From Desulfovibrio sp. Huiquan2017 (GTDB taxonomy: Bacteria > Desulfobacterota > Desulfovibrionia > Desulfovibrionales > Desulfovibrionaceae): a stretch of 64,000 nucleotides of DNA. Within the stretch, counting starts at the first letter, position 1. Each line of letters starts with the position of its first letter. A program made the position numbers and the translations under genes. Location: positions 62,001-126,000 of the forward strand of contig NZ_JAFMPN010000011.1 in the NCBI RefSeq assembly GCF_017351175.1, written 5' to 3'. The notes below the pieces were generated by a model. That model was not told the origin of the DNA. It did not search any database and saw only the letters and a program-made list of their open reading frames with translations. This document shows positions 1 through 9,491 of the stretch, piece after piece.

Positions 1-36
1 CAGCCGTTTGCCGGTTGGATGATCGGTGGATTCCAT
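1..36 (-). CDS. Possible N-terminus of a gene running off the left edge
   Basis: On the minus strand an ATG at 36 opens a frame (MESTDHPTGKRL) that stays open to the window edge. A GGAG sits about five bases upstream of that ATG. Twelve codons are too few to name a family. It would be transcribed divergently from the gene at 220. The start and even the reality of the gene are inferred from the start codon and ribosome binding site only. Confidence 0.4.
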   Translation of the reverse strand, partial: MESTDHPTGKRL

Positions 37-219
37 GCAAACTCCGGTTTCGGTTCCGGGCCGCCATGCCCGGCCCGATAGCAGGTAGCATACAGCCATC
101 CGCCGCCGTATGCCACCCCTGATCAGCGCCCGGACCGCCCGCAATACCGGTCTTGACCCCCGCGTCACGCTCTGTCATCAATCTGGATGACACAATGAAA
201 ACCTCCGGGGGGTGGTGCC

Positions 220-462
220 ATGAGCAAGAAAGTCCGCAGTGTCCGCGTGCCCAAGGAATTGGAGACCCTGAATCTTTCGGGGATAATCCGGGAATGCGAG
301 CGCCACTTGCGTGATCTCGAATCCGCCACCTTGCTCAAGCAGCAGGGCAACCAGGAGGCGGCCGAGGCGCTGATGAAGACGCGCCAGGCCGATCTGGGCC
401 GCAAGATCGGGAAACTGGTCTGGGAGGCCCGCGTTCAATACGGAAAATCCAAAGAGGACTGA
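220..462 (+). CDS. Small conserved-type hypothetical protein, 80 aa
   Basis: Not a family I recognise. The product is short, charged and mostly helical, with a lysine/arginine-rich start and no signal peptide, membrane segment or cysteine. The ATG at 220 is preceded by a G-rich ribosome binding site. Its stop is one base before the start of the thioesterase gene at 464, so the two are almost certainly co-transcribed and translationally coupled. A role linked to the thioesterase is only an inference from this spacing. Confidence 0.7.
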   Translation: MSKKVRSVRVPKELETLNLSGIIRECERHLRDLESATLLKQQGNQEAAEALMKTRQADLGRKIGKLVWEARVQYGKSKED

Positions 463-463
463 T

Positions 464-967
464 ATGAAAGCGAAATCCGCAGCGGAATCCGAGGTAATCA
501 TGACCCACCTCGTTCTGCCCCAAGACGCCAACCCGGCAGGCAACCTGCACGGCGGCGTCATACTCAAGCACGTGGACACCACCGGCGGCGTGGTGGCCAA
601 ACGTCACTCGCGCAGCAACACGGTGACCGTGTCCATCGACCGCATGGCCTTCAAGCAGCCCGCCTACATGGGCGAACTGCTCATCTTCAAGGCCAGTCTC
701 AACCATGTGGGCCGGACATCCATGGAGATCGGCGTGCGCGTGGAGGCAGAGAACCTGCGCACCGGCGAGGTCCGCCACACCAACTCCGCCTACCTGACCT
801 ACGTGGCGCTGGACGAAAACGGCAAGCCTTGCGAGGTTCCGCCCTTGAAGCTGGAAACCGAAACCGCCAAGCGGCGTTACCGCGAAGCCGAATTCCGCCG
901 CGAAATGCGCAAAAAAGAACGCGAACTCGAAGAAGGCAAGAGGGTCTGCCAGCCCAAAGACGAATAA
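464..967 (+). CDS. Acyl-CoA thioesterase, hotdog fold (YciA/BACH type)
   Basis: Predicted cytoplasmic hydrolase of acyl-CoA thioesters to free acid and CoA. The 167-residue product carries the hotdog signature of this family: LVLPQDANPAGNLHGG near residues 17-32 (an N-x-x-G-x-x-H-G-G core with the catalytic Asn/Asp region), then a VSIDRMAFKQPAYMGE strand-turn typical of YciA-like enzymes. The C-terminal 35 residues are highly charged and lie outside the domain. It is the second gene of a two-gene operon and is followed by a strong terminator. Substrate chain length cannot be read from sequence. Confidence 0.88.
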   Translation: MKAKSAAESEVIMTHLVLPQDANPAGNLHGGVILKHVDTTGGVVAKRHSRSNTVTVSIDRMAFKQPAYMGELLIFKASLNHVGRTSMEIGVRVEAENLRTGEVRHTNSAYLTYVALDENGKPCEVPPLKLETETAKRRYREAEFRREMRKKERELEEGKRVCQPKDE

Positions 968-974
968 CCGCACG

Positions 975-1004
975 AAAGGGCCGCCAGAAGCGGCCCTTTT
1001 GTTT
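975..1004 (+). terminator. Rho-independent terminator after the thioesterase gene
   Basis: A ten-base-pair perfect stem (AAAGGGCCGC / GCGGCCCTTT) with a five-base loop begins eight bases after the stop at 967 and ends in a T run. Confidence 0.9.
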
Positions 1005-1170
1005 CGCGAATCACCTCGCCGTCCTTTTTTCGAACGGGGAAAACCGCCGGGGAAAGGCCGACGCGAAACGGCGTTCAGTATCCGATCTCACCCTTCAGGG
1101 AATCAGCGGACAGGCCCCTTCGCCTCCCATCCACCTGCCCGGACGTTTCGGCGTCGCGACCGAAAGCCGC

Positions 1171-2034
1171 CTATGCCCCGCGCTTCTGCCTGGACGTGCG
1201 CGAACCGATGTAGATACCGACGAGCGCCAACCCCACGCCCGAGAGCTCGACGGGGTTCACCGGTTTACCGAAAAAGAGGATGTCCCAGAGAAAGGAGAGG
1301 GTCGGCTGAAGCAGAAGGATGAGGCCCACCAGGGCACCGCGCACGGTCTGGATGCCCCGGGTGATCAAGAACCAGCCCACGGCGTGGCAGATGAACGCCA
1401 GAGCGGAAATGGCGGCCAGGGATTTGAACGTGGGAATAGCGAAGGACTCACCCTCGACCAGGGCCAGAGCGCCGAGGATCAGGCCCGTGACCAGGGCCGC
1501 GACCGAGGCCAGGACCAAGGAATCCACGTGGTCCTTGGACAGGGCATATTTGAGCGAAAGCATGTACAAGGCGTAGAAGCAGGCAGTCAAAAGCCCGTAA
1601 AACACGCCCAGCCGGTAATCAGCCGAAAAGCCGGCCCAACCCACGCCGACCATGAGGTAGAGCCCGGCCAGGGCCAGGGGGATGGCCGCATACATGCGCG
1701 GCGGCATGCGCTCCTTGAAGAACAGGGCCGAGACCACGGCCAGGGGGATGACCTGGAAATTGCCGAGCATGGTGGACAGCCCGGGTCCCACGTAGCCAAT
1801 GGCGCGGTGCCAGAAAACGAAATCGCCCGCAAAGAACACGGCGGCCACGCAGCCCCACTTGACGACGTTGGGGGTGAACCGCTTAAGCTTGCCCGCCCGG
1901 GCCAGCGCCGCGAGCATGGCCAGTCCGCCGCCGATCAGCCGGTAGAACCCGGTCACGTCAGGAGGTAGCCCGGCCAGGACCACCATGACCGAGGAAAAAC
2001 TGATGAGCACCGCTCCGACCAGCAACGCGCTCAC
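1171..2034 (-). CDS. EamA-family (DMT) transporter, 10 TM segments
   Basis: Inner-membrane permease of the drug/metabolite transporter superfamily. The 287-residue product has two EamA repeats of about five hydrophobic helices each, with the usual [16 protein letters not shown] segment near the start and a second repeat ending in [16 protein letters not shown] chose the GTG at 2034 because it overlaps the sfsA stop (GTGA) and leads straight into the first helix; the open frame extends further upstream but that part is a shadow of sfsA. Substrate unknown. A second EamA protein lies at 58253. Confidence 0.85.
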   Translation of the reverse strand: MSALLVGAVLISFSSVMVVLAGLPPDVTGFYRLIGGGLAMLAALARAGKLKRFTPNVVKWGCVAAVFFAGDFVFWHRAIGYVGPGLSTMLGNFQVIPLAVVSALFFKERMPPRMYAAIPLALAGLYLMVGVGWAGFSADYRLGVFYGLLTACFYALYMLSLKYALSKDHVDSLVLASVAALVTGLILGALALVEGESFAIPTFKSLAAISALAFICHAVGWFLITRGIQTVRGALVGLILLLQPTLSFLWDILFFGKPVNPVELSGVGLALVGIYIGSRTSRQKRGA

Positions 2035-2777
2035 GGGGCCACCACCTGAAGCCTGCGGCCCAGGGTGATGCCGGTCACGTCCACGTCGGCCACATACGGC
2101 CACGCTTCCACCCCGGCGTCCAGGGCCTCGTAGAAGAGGTCCGCATAGGCCGGGTCGATGAAATCCGCCGGGCCGAAGCAACGGCCATCGGGCCGCTGGA
2201 TCAGGAAGAACAGGGCCACGCGCGCCCCGGTCCCGGCCAGGGACATGAGTTCGCGCAGATGCTTCTGCCCGCGCTCGGTGACCGCGTCCGGGAAACGGGC
2301 CACATCATCCTCCACCAGGGTCACATTCTTGCACTCCACCCACAGGTCGCCGGGCTCGCCGGTCAGGTGCGCGTCCAGGCGGCTTTGCCCCACCTTGGCC
2401 TCCTTCTGAAAATGATCGTAGCCGTCCAATTCGGGCATGGCTCCCGCCCGCCAGGCCGCATACAGCATGCGGTTGGGGGTGAGCGTGTTCACCCCGACCA
2501 TGGCCCCGGCCAGTTCAAGACCCTCCAGGGTGTACTTGAGCTTGCGCTCCGGATTGGCGGCCGGGGACAGCAGGGCCACGCCGCCCGGCCGGAGCAAGCC
2601 GAGCATGGACCCGGTATTGTTGGTATGGGCCGCAAGGAGCGCCCCCCTGTCCGGCCCGTCCAGGGCCACGGCCTCCACGGTAAACCGCTTTATCCGGCGG
2701 ACAAAGGCGGCGCGGCGGCAAGGGGTATGAAAGGGCAAGCGGGCAACGGATCTGGGCACGGTCTCTCCTCGGGCCAA
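2031..2777 (-). CDS. sfsA: SfsA family protein (sugar fermentation stimulation protein homologue)
   Basis: A 248-residue cytoplasmic protein of the SfsA family, described as DNA/nucleotide-binding with a nuclease-like C-terminal fold. Visible landmarks are the OB-like N-terminal part with [12 protein letters not shown], then [10 protein letters not shown], and the conserved [11 protein letters not shown] (nuclease-like D/E-x-K core) around residues 148-158 followed by [16 protein letters not shown]. Length matches the family (about 230-250). Biological role remains poorly defined. Its stop overlaps the start of the EamA transporter, so the two form an operon. Confidence 0.9.
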   Translation of the reverse strand: MARGETVPRSVARLPFHTPCRRAAFVRRIKRFTVEAVALDGPDRGALLAAHTNNTGSMLGLLRPGGVALLSPAANPERKLKYTLEGLELAGAMVGVNTLTPNRMLYAAWRAGAMPELDGYDHFQKEAKVGQSRLDAHLTGEPGDLWVECKNVTLVEDDVARFPDAVTERGQKHLRELMSLAGTGARVALFFLIQRPDGRCFGPADFIDPAYADLFYEALDAGVEAWPYVADVDVTGITLGRRLQVVAP

Positions 2778-2831
2778 AACCTCTAGGCGATTTCCCCCGC
2801 TTTTGCCAGCGGAAAACCCGGAGTTCTCCGG

Positions 2832-3431
2832 CTACTCTCCGCGATTGAGCCGCTCCAGGGCCTCGCCTATCTTGTGGCCCTCCCCCTCGTACACGGTCTT
2901 GTCCGCGTCCGGCGTGGGCGCGAACACTCCGGGCCAGACGTCGGGCTGCGGATCAGGCCCCTTGCGGGCCTCCCGACTCGGCTCGGAATCGGTCATGACA
3001 GGGGTCCGGCGGATGTCCACGCCAGGCACGGGCGCGCTGAACTCGATGGGGATGTTGTTGGGGTCGAAGGCGTAGATGGAATGGATGAAGCCGTGGTCCA
3101 CCACCTCGGAGCACCACTCCCCGGCGGCTTCGAGCTTGTCCTTGAGTTCCCACAGGTCGTCCTCGCCCGCCACGCCGAATGCGACATGGTCGAAGGCGGC
3201 CTTGCCCTGGACCGGAAAGCCGTGATCCTTCTCGTCGAGCGGCTCCACTCCGGGCCACTCGAAAAAGGCGATCATGTCGTTTTCGGCGATCTCGAAAAAA
3301 TAATGCCGGTAGCCGGGCCTGCCCAGGCCCACCACCAGCCGCATGCCGAGCAGGTCCCGCCAGAACCGGATGGTCGCGTCCATGTCCCCGGTGACCATGG
3401 CCAGATGGTTGATGCCGGTATATCGTGCCAT
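2832..3431 (-). CDS. VOC-superfamily (glyoxalase/dioxygenase-like) protein
   Basis: A 199-residue protein with one vicinal-oxygen-chelate domain. It shows the two beta-alpha-beta-beta-beta modules: INHLAMVTGDMDATIRFWRD near the start (first metal-ligand His), then FDHVAFGV and a strand ending YAFDPNNIPIEF (putative ligand Glu). The last 50 residues are Pro/Asp-rich and outside the domain. I chose the ATG at 3431, which has GGAG nine bases upstream; the longer frame to 3629 has no ribosome binding site and overlaps the divergent promoter region. Substrate cannot be predicted. Confidence 0.85.
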   Translation of the reverse strand: MARYTGINHLAMVTGDMDATIRFWRDLLGMRLVVGLGRPGYRHYFFEIAENDMIAFFEWPGVEPLDEKDHGFPVQGKAAFDHVAFGVAGEDDLWELKDKLEAAGEWCSEVVDHGFIHSIYAFDPNNIPIEFSAPVPGVDIRRTPVMTDSEPSREARKGPDPQPDVWPGVFAPTPDADKTVYEGEGHKIGEALERLNRGE

Positions 3432-3637
3432 TATTCTTCTCCTTGCTTGATTTTCAAAAGGAATACCATGGCAGGGAAAAGGAGAAAAGGAGAACCGGGC
3501 GCAAAGCCGCTCCAGGGATTTCCCGGCCGGGCCGGACGCGGAAAGCGGCCCGGAATCGGGAATGAACCGTTTGCGGCGGGGAGGAGCGGGCCATCCTCCC
3601 TTTACAAATAACGACGAATCGGCGCACACTGCGGCAA

Positions 3638-4186
3638 ATGTCGAAAGTATTGCTGCATATCTGTTGCGGGCCGTGTTCCATCACCACGCTCAAGACCCTG
3701 TTGGGCGAGGGGTGCGAGATCACAGGGCTGTTTTACAACCCGAACATCCATCCGCTCACGGAATACGTGAAGCGGCGGGACGGCTGCCTGGCCGTGGCCG
3801 AAAAGCTGGGCGTGAAAGTCATCGTCAAGGATGACGAATACCGCCCTCAGGAGTGGTTTCGGGCCGTGGCGCACCGCGAGAACAACCGCTGTTTCCACTG
3901 CTACGCCATGCGCCTGGAGCGCACGGCCCAAATAGCCCGGCGCGGCGGATTCGATGGCTTCACCTCCACCCTGCTCTACTCCAAATACCAGAAGCACGAC
4001 GAGATCGCGGCCCTGGGCCGGGACCTGGAGTCGGCCAAGACGAAATTCCTGTACCGCGACTTCCGCGAGGGGTGGAAAGAGGGCATCGAGACCTCCAAGG
4101 AGTGGGGAATCTACCGCCAGCAGTATTGCGGCTGCCTGTACAGCGAGAACGAGCGGTACAAACGGGAACTGATGGTCCGCCCATGA
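3638..4186 (+). CDS. queH: Epoxyqueuosine reductase QueH
   Basis: Predicted last-step enzyme of queuosine tRNA modification, reducing epoxyqueuosine to queuosine. The 182-residue product matches the QueH (DUF208) family: HICCGPCS at residues 8-15, a second pair CFHCYAMRLERTA, and QYCGCLYSE near the C-terminus give the cysteine set known to bind an iron-sulfur cluster and a neighbouring metal. Length is typical. The stop overlaps the start of the next gene (ATGA), indicating coupling with the membrane protein and the HemW-like gene downstream. Confidence 0.92.
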   Translation: MSKVLLHICCGPCSITTLKTLLGEGCEITGLFYNPNIHPLTEYVKRRDGCLAVAEKLGVKVIVKDDEYRPQEWFRAVAHRENNRCFHCYAMRLERTAQIARRGGFDGFTSTLLYSKYQKHDEIAALGRDLESAKTKFLYRDFREGWKEGIETSKEWGIYRQQYCGCLYSENERYKRELMVRP

Positions 4187-4536
4187 ACGCGCTGCTCCAC
4201 TTCCTGTTCTCGCCCGGGCACGCGTTGATCGGCTTCCTGCTGCTCAAGACGGCGGCCGTGCTGGCCCACGGCCTGGCGCAGGGTTCCACCGAGGCCTGGG
4301 GCACCGGCATCCTGGCCCTGATCGTCTACGGGATCCTCGCCGGATTCGCCCGGGCCGGGCGAGTCATCTCCATCTGGGCCGTCACCATCCTCATGCTCTA
4401 CGAAGGGGCCGGGGCGTTGCTCCTCGGCTGGTCCGGCTTAAAGGACGCGCCCGGCGTGGCCGTGATCGGGTTCGTCGCGGCCGCCTATCTCATCGCCGGA
4501 GCGCTGGCGGTCTTTTCGAGCCGCCGGAGGGGCTGA
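4183..4536 (+). CDS. Small integral membrane protein, 117 aa
   Basis: Unknown function. The product is almost entirely hydrophobic, with about four predicted membrane segments and a short Arg-rich tail (SSRRRG). The ATG at 4183 overlaps the queH stop by four bases, and the next gene starts two bases after this stop, so it is the middle gene of a tight three-gene operon. No catalytic motif is visible. Confidence 0.7.
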   Translation: MNALLHFLFSPGHALIGFLLLKTAAVLAHGLAQGSTEAWGTGILALIVYGILAGFARAGRVISIWAVTILMLYEGAGALLLGWSGLKDAPGVAVIGFVAAAYLIAGALAVFSSRRRG

Positions 4537-4538
4537 CC

Positions 4539-5768
4539 ATGGGCAGGATTCACGACGAGAACGTCCCCACGCGTCCCGCCTTCCCCGCCGCCGGGTCCAA
4601 GCCCGTCCGAGGCGCGGACGACGACAAGGGGCTGCTGCTCTACGTCCACGTGCCCTTCTGCCGCTCGCGCTGCCACTATTGCTCCTTCCACTCGCAGTCC
4701 TTCGACCAGACCACCTTCGCCTGGTACCTGTCCCTGCTGCTCAAGGAAATCGAGCTGTGGGGGCGGCGGCTGCAACGCCCCCGGCTGCGCACGGTCTATT
4801 TCGGCGGCGGCACTCCGTCCCTGATCCCCCTGGCCCAACTCGACCGGATCATGGCCGCGCTCCGCAAGGCGTTCGTCCTCAATCCGGGCCTGGAGACGAC
4901 CATCGAGGCCAACCCGGACTCGGCCCACGACGTGAGTTACTTCCGGGGGCTCCTGTCCCTGGGGTTCAACAGGCTGTCGCTGGGCATGCAGAGCCTCAAG
5001 GACGCGGACCTGCAGACCTTGGGCCGCCCGCATTCCGCGGGCATGGCCTACCAGGCCTTCGACCAGGCGCGGCGGGCCGGGTTCGGCAACATCGGCCTGG
5101 ACCTCATCTGGGGGCTGCCCGGCCAGAAGCTCAAGGTCTGGCTCGACCAGTTGCGCATTGTCTCGGAGATGCGGCCCGAACACATTTCGGCCTACAACCT
5201 GACCCTCGAAGAGGGCACGGTCATGGCCCGGCGCTGCGGCGAGGGCGGCGATCTCACCCTGCCGCTGGACCAGGAACAGGGGCGCATGTTCGTCTACGGG
5301 GCCGAATACCTGGAGTCCACGGGCTACCTGCATTACGAGGTCTCCAACTTCGCGCGCATGGGCTTCACGTCCGTGCACAATTCCGGTTACTGGGACGGGT
5401 CCGACTACCTGGGGCTCGGGCCGTCGGCCGTGTCCACCCTGGGCCGCAGGCGGTTCACGGTGCCGCGCTACATGGACGAATACGACGCGTACGTCCGCGG
5501 CGAACTGGTGGGCAACGACTACGAGGATCTGACCGACGACGATCTGCTCAAGGAACTGGTCATGCTCTCGCTACGCACGGCCAAGGGACTGGATTTGAAG
5601 GAATACCGGAGACGCACGGGCATGGATCTGATCAAACGCCGGGAGCGGCTCGTCAGCGCCCTGCACCGAGAGAATCTGGTGCGCATCTCGGGCGGCAGGC
5701 TCCGGCTGACCAAGAACGGCATGCTCGTATCCAACGTGATCATCGAACGGCTCGCCTTCGGGGACTAG
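4539..5768 (+). CDS. HemW-like radical SAM protein (coproporphyrinogen III oxidase-like)
   Basis: A 409-residue radical SAM enzyme. The cluster motif CRSRCHYC (C-x3-C-x2-C) lies near residues 42-49, followed by the SAM-binding YFGGGTPSL and the HemW/HemN hallmark strand NRLSLGMQS and LIWGLPGQ. The C-terminal HemN domain (LGLGPSAVSTL, then a helical wing) is present. HemW proteins bind heme and are thought to act as heme chaperones rather than true coproporphyrinogen dehydrogenases. The presence of C-x3-C-x2-C-x-F fits HemW. Last gene of the queH operon. Confidence 0.88.
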   Translation: MGRIHDENVPTRPAFPAAGSKPVRGADDDKGLLLYVHVPFCRSRCHYCSFHSQSFDQTTFAWYLSLLLKEIELWGRRLQRPRLRTVYFGGGTPSLIPLAQLDRIMAALRKAFVLNPGLETTIEANPDSAHDVSYFRGLLSLGFNRLSLGMQSLKDADLQTLGRPHSAGMAYQAFDQARRAGFGNIGLDLIWGLPGQKLKVWLDQLRIVSEMRPEHISAYNLTLEEGTVMARRCGEGGDLTLPLDQEQGRMFVYGAEYLESTGYLHYEVSNFARMGFTSVHNSGYWDGSDYLGLGPSAVSTLGRRRFTVPRYMDEYDAYVRGELVGNDYEDLTDDDLLKELVMLSLRTAKGLDLKEYRRRTGMDLIKRRERLVSALHRENLVRISGGRLRLTKNGMLVSNVIIERLAFGD

Positions 5769-5778
5769 GAGGACAAGT

Positions 5779-6930
5779 ATGCGCACGCCATCCCTGTTCC
5801 GCATCTTCCTCGTCTTCCTGCGCCTCGGACTGACCGCCTTCGGCGGCCCGGCCATGGTCCCGTTCATCCGGGCCAGGGCCGTGGAACGCGAGGGGTGGCT
5901 GGACGAGTCGTCGTTTTCGCTGGGCATGTCCCTGACCCAGCTCCTGCCCGGGGCCACGGCCATGCAGGTGGCCGCCTATGTGGGGTTGCGGGCGCGCGGC
6001 GGGGCCGGGGCTCTGGCCGCCTACACGGGCTTCGGTCTGCCCGCCCTCCTGCTGATGCTCGGCCTGAGCGCGCTCTATTTCTCGGCCCGGGACGTGGCCG
6101 CCGTGACCGCGGCCTTCACCGGCCTGCAACTGGTCATCACCGCCCTGATCCTGCACGCGGCCGTAAACTTCGCCCGGCGCTACCTGGACACCCTGGCCGA
6201 CAAGCTCCTGGCCTGCCTGGCGGGCGTTTGGCTCGGCCTCAAGGGCAACCCCATCCTGGCCATGGCCGTGGTTTGCGTTCTGGCCGTGCTTCTGCTCCGC
6301 GACGAGGGATGCGGGCTCAATGCGCCCGAAGCAGGGACCGGACGCGGCCCGCTGCGCTTCGCCGCCCTGCTCCTGGCCGCGCTCCTCGCCTTCCTGGCGG
6401 CGTTGTACCTGGTCGATCCCCAATTGTTCCGGCTGGGCCTGCTCATGGTCAAGATCGACTGTTTCGCCTTCGGCGGCGGCTACGTGTCCGTACCGCTCAT
6501 GCTCCACGAGGTGGTCGAGGTGCACGGCTGGCTGACCGGCCCCATGTTCATGGACGGCATCGCGCTCGGGCAGGTCACGCCCGGCCCCATCGTCATGACC
6601 GGGGCGTTCGTGGGCTACGCCGTGGCAGGCCTGACCGGCGCCCTGGTGGCGGCGGTGACCGTGTTCTCGCCCTCGCTCATCGTCCTGTGCGCCACCACCC
6701 CGTTCGCCGACCGGCTGGTCAGTTCGCCCGTGGCCCGGCGGGTGCTCAAGGGCAGCCTCATCTCCCTGGTGGGCCTGATGGCCGCCGTGGCCGTGCGCTT
6801 CGGCCTGTCCATCCACTGGACCGTCCCCCAGGCGGTCTTCGCCCTGGCCGCGTTCATCGCCCTGCGCCGCGGGGTGGACATCCTCTGGGTGGTCCTGGCC
6901 GGGGCCGGCATCGGGGCCATGATCTTCTGA
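5779..6930 (+). CDS. chrA: Chromate transporter, long-chain CHR family
   Basis: Predicted inner-membrane anion exporter of the CHR superfamily. The 383-residue product has the two homologous halves of the long-chain type: LGLTAFGGPAMVPFI with SLTQLLPGATAMQ in the first half, and KIDCFAFGGGYVSVPLM with GQVTPGPIVMTGAFVGY in the second. Around ten hydrophobic segments are seen. It follows the hemW-like stop by ten bases and has a GGAGG site, so may be read through from that operon. Whether it moves chromate, sulfate or another oxyanion cannot be told; in a sulfate reducer a sulfate-analogue role is plausible. Confidence 0.87.
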   Translation: MRTPSLFRIFLVFLRLGLTAFGGPAMVPFIRARAVEREGWLDESSFSLGMSLTQLLPGATAMQVAAYVGLRARGGAGALAAYTGFGLPALLLMLGLSALYFSARDVAAVTAAFTGLQLVITALILHAAVNFARRYLDTLADKLLACLAGVWLGLKGNPILAMAVVCVLAVLLLRDEGCGLNAPEAGTGRGPLRFAALLLAALLAFLAALYLVDPQLFRLGLLMVKIDCFAFGGGYVSVPLMLHEVVEVHGWLTGPMFMDGIALGQVTPGPIVMTGAFVGYAVAGLTGALVAAVTVFSPSLIVLCATTPFADRLVSSPVARRVLKGSLISLVGLMAAVAVRFGLSIHWTVPQAVFALAAFIALRRGVDILWVVLAGAGIGAMIF

Positions 6931-6948
6931 GCCCGACGCGCGGCCGTA

Positions 6949-6978
6949 TTGACAGAACCATTCGGCCGCCGTAAGAAT
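6949..6978 (+). promoter_or_regulatory. Candidate sigma-70 promoter for the chemoreceptor gene
   Basis: A perfect TTGACA at 6949 is followed, after 18 bases, by AAGAAT, a four-of-six match to the -10 box. It lies about 75 bases before the start codon at 7052. Confidence 0.35.
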
Positions 6979-7051
6979 TTTAGATACTTGCCAGAAAATC
7001 GCCTGTTACGGGGCCATTCGACGCGGCCGCAGGCAACCCGGAGGATGAGGC

Positions 7052-8686
7052 ATGATCGATCCCAGAAATATACCATTCCGCTACAAACTCATTCTCGGCG
7101 TGACGGCCATGGTCGCCCTGACCGCCGTGATCCTGGCCGGAGGCATCCTCTTCACCATGGACAACGCCCTGGGCGGGCTGGATATTGATCCCACAATCCT
7201 GGCCGGGGCGGAGCACAGAATCCTGCTCGTGGCCGCGCTCATCGTGGCGGCGGGCGTGATCGGATCCCTGCTGGGCAGCCTTGTCCTGGTACGCATCCTG
7301 ATCCAGCCCCTGCGCCAGCTCTCCGCCTACACGCTCGAAGTGGCGGCGGGCAATTACGGCGCGGACATCGAATACCGGACCAAGGACGCCATCGGCGAAA
7401 CCATTGACGCGGTGCGGAACATGACCGTCGAGCTCAAAACCCGGCTCGGCATGTCCCAGGGGCTGTTGACCAGCCTGACCCAACCGTGCGTGGTCGTGGA
7501 TACCGACGAAATCATCACCTTCCTGAACCAACCCGAGCTGGACCTGCTCCAGATCGACGAGCCGCCGTCGAAGTTCATCGGCATGCACCTGTCCGAGTTC
7601 GTCTATGGCGACCATTCGCGGCCGACCCTGCTCGCCCAATGCATGCGCGAGGACCGCATCATCGCGGGCCAGGCGACCGAAGGCACGGGCCGCAAGGGCC
7701 GTCCCTACCACCTGCTGGTGGACATCTCTCCCATCAAGGATCTGGACGGAAACATCATCGGGGCGTTCACCATCCTGACCGAGACCACGGAAATCAAAAA
7801 AAGCGAAGCCGAGGCCCTGCACCAGCACGAACTCATCGCCGAAACCGCCCGCGAGGCCGAGTCCATCGCCCGCGAGATGGAAGCGGCATCGGACACCCTG
7901 TCGCGCAAGGTGGACGAAGCCAACCACGGCTCGGACGTTCAGCGCGATCGGGCCACCGAGACCGCCACGGCCATGGAGCAAATGAACGCCACCGTGCTCG
8001 AAGTGGCCCAGAACGCCGGAAAGGTTTCGAGCAACGCGGACGACATGCGCGATCTGGCCGAGGAAGGCGCCGGGCTGGTCAACCAGGTGGTCGAGGCCGT
8101 CCGGGGCGTGGGCGTGCGGTCCGAGGCCCTGAAGGACTCCATGGCCCAGCTGGACCGGCAGACCGGGGACATCGGCACGATCATGCAAATGATCGACGAC
8201 ATTGCGGACCAGACCAACCTGCTGGCGCTCAATGCGGCCATCGAGGCGGCCCGGGCGGGCGAGGCCGGGCGAGGCTTCGCGGTGGTGGCCGACGAGGTCC
8301 GCAAGCTGGCCGAAAAGACCATGACCGCCACCAAGGAAGTGGACACGGCCATCCAGGCCATCCGCACCGGCACCCGCGAGAACGCGGCCGCCACCGAAGA
8401 CGCCGTGGCCGCCGTCCGCGAATCCACGGACTTGGCGGGCCGGGCCGGGCAGTCCATCGAAAACATCCGGCAGGCCGTCACCCTGACCGCGGACCAGGTC
8501 CGCTCCATCGCCACGGCCGCTGAGGAACAGTCGGCCACCAGCGAACAGGTCACCCGGGCCACTGAGGAAATCACCGCCATTTCCCGCGATACCGCCCAGG
8601 CCATGAGCGAGGCCCGCACCGACCTGGACCGCCTGGCCGCCCTGGCCGGTTCCCTCAAGGAACTCATCGACCGCATGCAGTCCTGA
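7052..8686 (+). CDS. Methyl-accepting chemotaxis protein with HAMP and cytoplasmic PAS
   Basis: A 544-residue membrane chemoreceptor. Order of parts: first TM helix about residues 10-33; a very short external loop of about 25 residues; second TM helix about 55-80; HAMP region about 83-135; one PAS domain about 142-260 ([18 protein letters not shown] through [18 protein letters not shown]); long coiled coil; and the conserved signalling tip [20 protein letters not shown] near residue 387. The tiny periplasmic part and the PAS domain suggest sensing inside the cell, such as redox or energy state. It is followed by a hairpin shared with the convergent sirtuin gene. Confidence 0.95.
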   Translation: MIDPRNIPFRYKLILGVTAMVALTAVILAGGILFTMDNALGGLDIDPTILAGAEHRILLVAALIVAAGVIGSLLGSLVLVRILIQPLRQLSAYTLEVAAGNYGADIEYRTKDAIGETIDAVRNMTVELKTRLGMSQGLLTSLTQPCVVVDTDEIITFLNQPELDLLQIDEPPSKFIGMHLSEFVYGDHSRPTLLAQCMREDRIIAGQATEGTGRKGRPYHLLVDISPIKDLDGNIIGAFTILTETTEIKKSEAEALHQHELIAETAREAESIAREMEAASDTLSRKVDEANHGSDVQRDRATETATAMEQMNATVLEVAQNAGKVSSNADDMRDLAEEGAGLVNQVVEAVRGVGVRSEALKDSMAQLDRQTGDIGTIMQMIDDIADQTNLLALNAAIEAARAGEAGRGFAVVADEVRKLAEKTMTATKEVDTAIQAIRTGTRENAAATEDAVAAVRESTDLAGRAGQSIENIRQAVTLTADQVRSIATAAEEQSATSEQVTRATEEITAISRDTAQAMSEARTDLDRLAALAGSLKELIDRMQS

Positions 8687-8716
8687 CCGGGCTTAGGCCC
8701 GGCACGAGGACGGGAA

Positions 8717-8736
8717 GCCCGCCCAAAAGGGCGGGC
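8717..8736. terminator. Hairpin between convergent chemoreceptor and sirtuin genes
   Basis: A perfect eight-base-pair GC stem (GCCCGCCC / GGGCGGGC) with an AAAA loop. It has no T run, so termination would be weak or factor-dependent; it could serve either direction. Confidence 0.5.
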
Positions 8737-8745
8737 GGCCGCCGG

Positions 8746-9489
8746 TCAGCCCAGCACGGCCCGGACCAACTCCGGAGTGCGCGTTCCGGCCTTGCCTTCC
8801 AGGAAATAGTCGGTGGTGTTGTAGGTATACGCGGTGTCCCGCAGGTTGATCTCGATGATCGTGCCGCCGTGGTTCTTGACCACATGGGGGATGCGCCCGG
8901 CCGGGATGACTTCGCCGCCCGTGCCGATGACCAGGCAGACGTCCGCCTGCTTGGCCAGGTCCGTGGCCGCTGCGTGCACGTCGCTCGGGATGCCCTCGCC
9001 GAAAAAGACGAAGTCGGGCTTGAGCAGGCCGCCGCAGACGGGACAGGGCGGCGGCAGGATTTCGAGGGAGATGCGGTCGGAGTCGAAGAACGTCCGGCAG
9101 GAAAGGCACTGCATACGCCGGGTGGAGCCGTGATACTCGTACACCGTGCGGCTTCCGGCGGTCTGATGCAGCGAGTCGATGTTCTGGGTGACGATACCGA
9201 CAAGCTTTCCCGCCGCCTCCAGTTCGGCCAGGGCCAGATGGGCCGGGTTGGGCCGCGCCCGGCCGAGCATGTCGAAGAATATCTCCTTGAGCAGGGGCCA
9301 GACCTCTTCGGGATGACGCTTGAAATACCCCTTCTCGAATTTGTCCGGGTCGTACTTGGACCACACGCCGCCCGGTCCCCGAAAGGGCGGGATGCCCGAT
9401 TCCACGGAGATGCCCGCGCCGGTGAAGGCCATGGCGCAGCGGGCCTTGCCCAGGGCCTCGGCGGCGTTGTGCAGAGCGTGGTTCGACAT
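8746..9489 (-). CDS. NAD-dependent protein deacylase, sirtuin family
   Basis: A 247-residue SIR2-family enzyme that removes acyl groups from protein lysines with NAD. Motifs seen: the NAD-binding AFTGAGISVESGIPPFRGPG near residues 18-40, TQNIDSLHQTAG (NID motif), the catalytic His in YEYHGS, and four zinc cysteines as CLSC and CPVC. The usual GTS of the nucleotide pocket is GTG here (VIGTGGEVIPAG). The class III desuccinylase Tyr/Arg pair is not obvious. One base separates the next gene upstream on the same strand, so the two are co-transcribed. Confidence 0.92.
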   Translation of the reverse strand: MSNHALHNAAEALGKARCAMAFTGAGISVESGIPPFRGPGGVWSKYDPDKFEKGYFKRHPEEVWPLLKEIFFDMLGRARPNPAHLALAELEAAGKLVGIVTQNIDSLHQTAGSRTVYEYHGSTRRMQCLSCRTFFDSDRISLEILPPPCPVCGGLLKPDFVFFGEGIPSDVHAAATDLAKQADVCLVIGTGGEVIPAGRIPHVVKNHGGTIIEINLRDTAYTYNTTDYFLEGKAGTRTPELVRAVLG

Positions 9490-9491
9490 GG

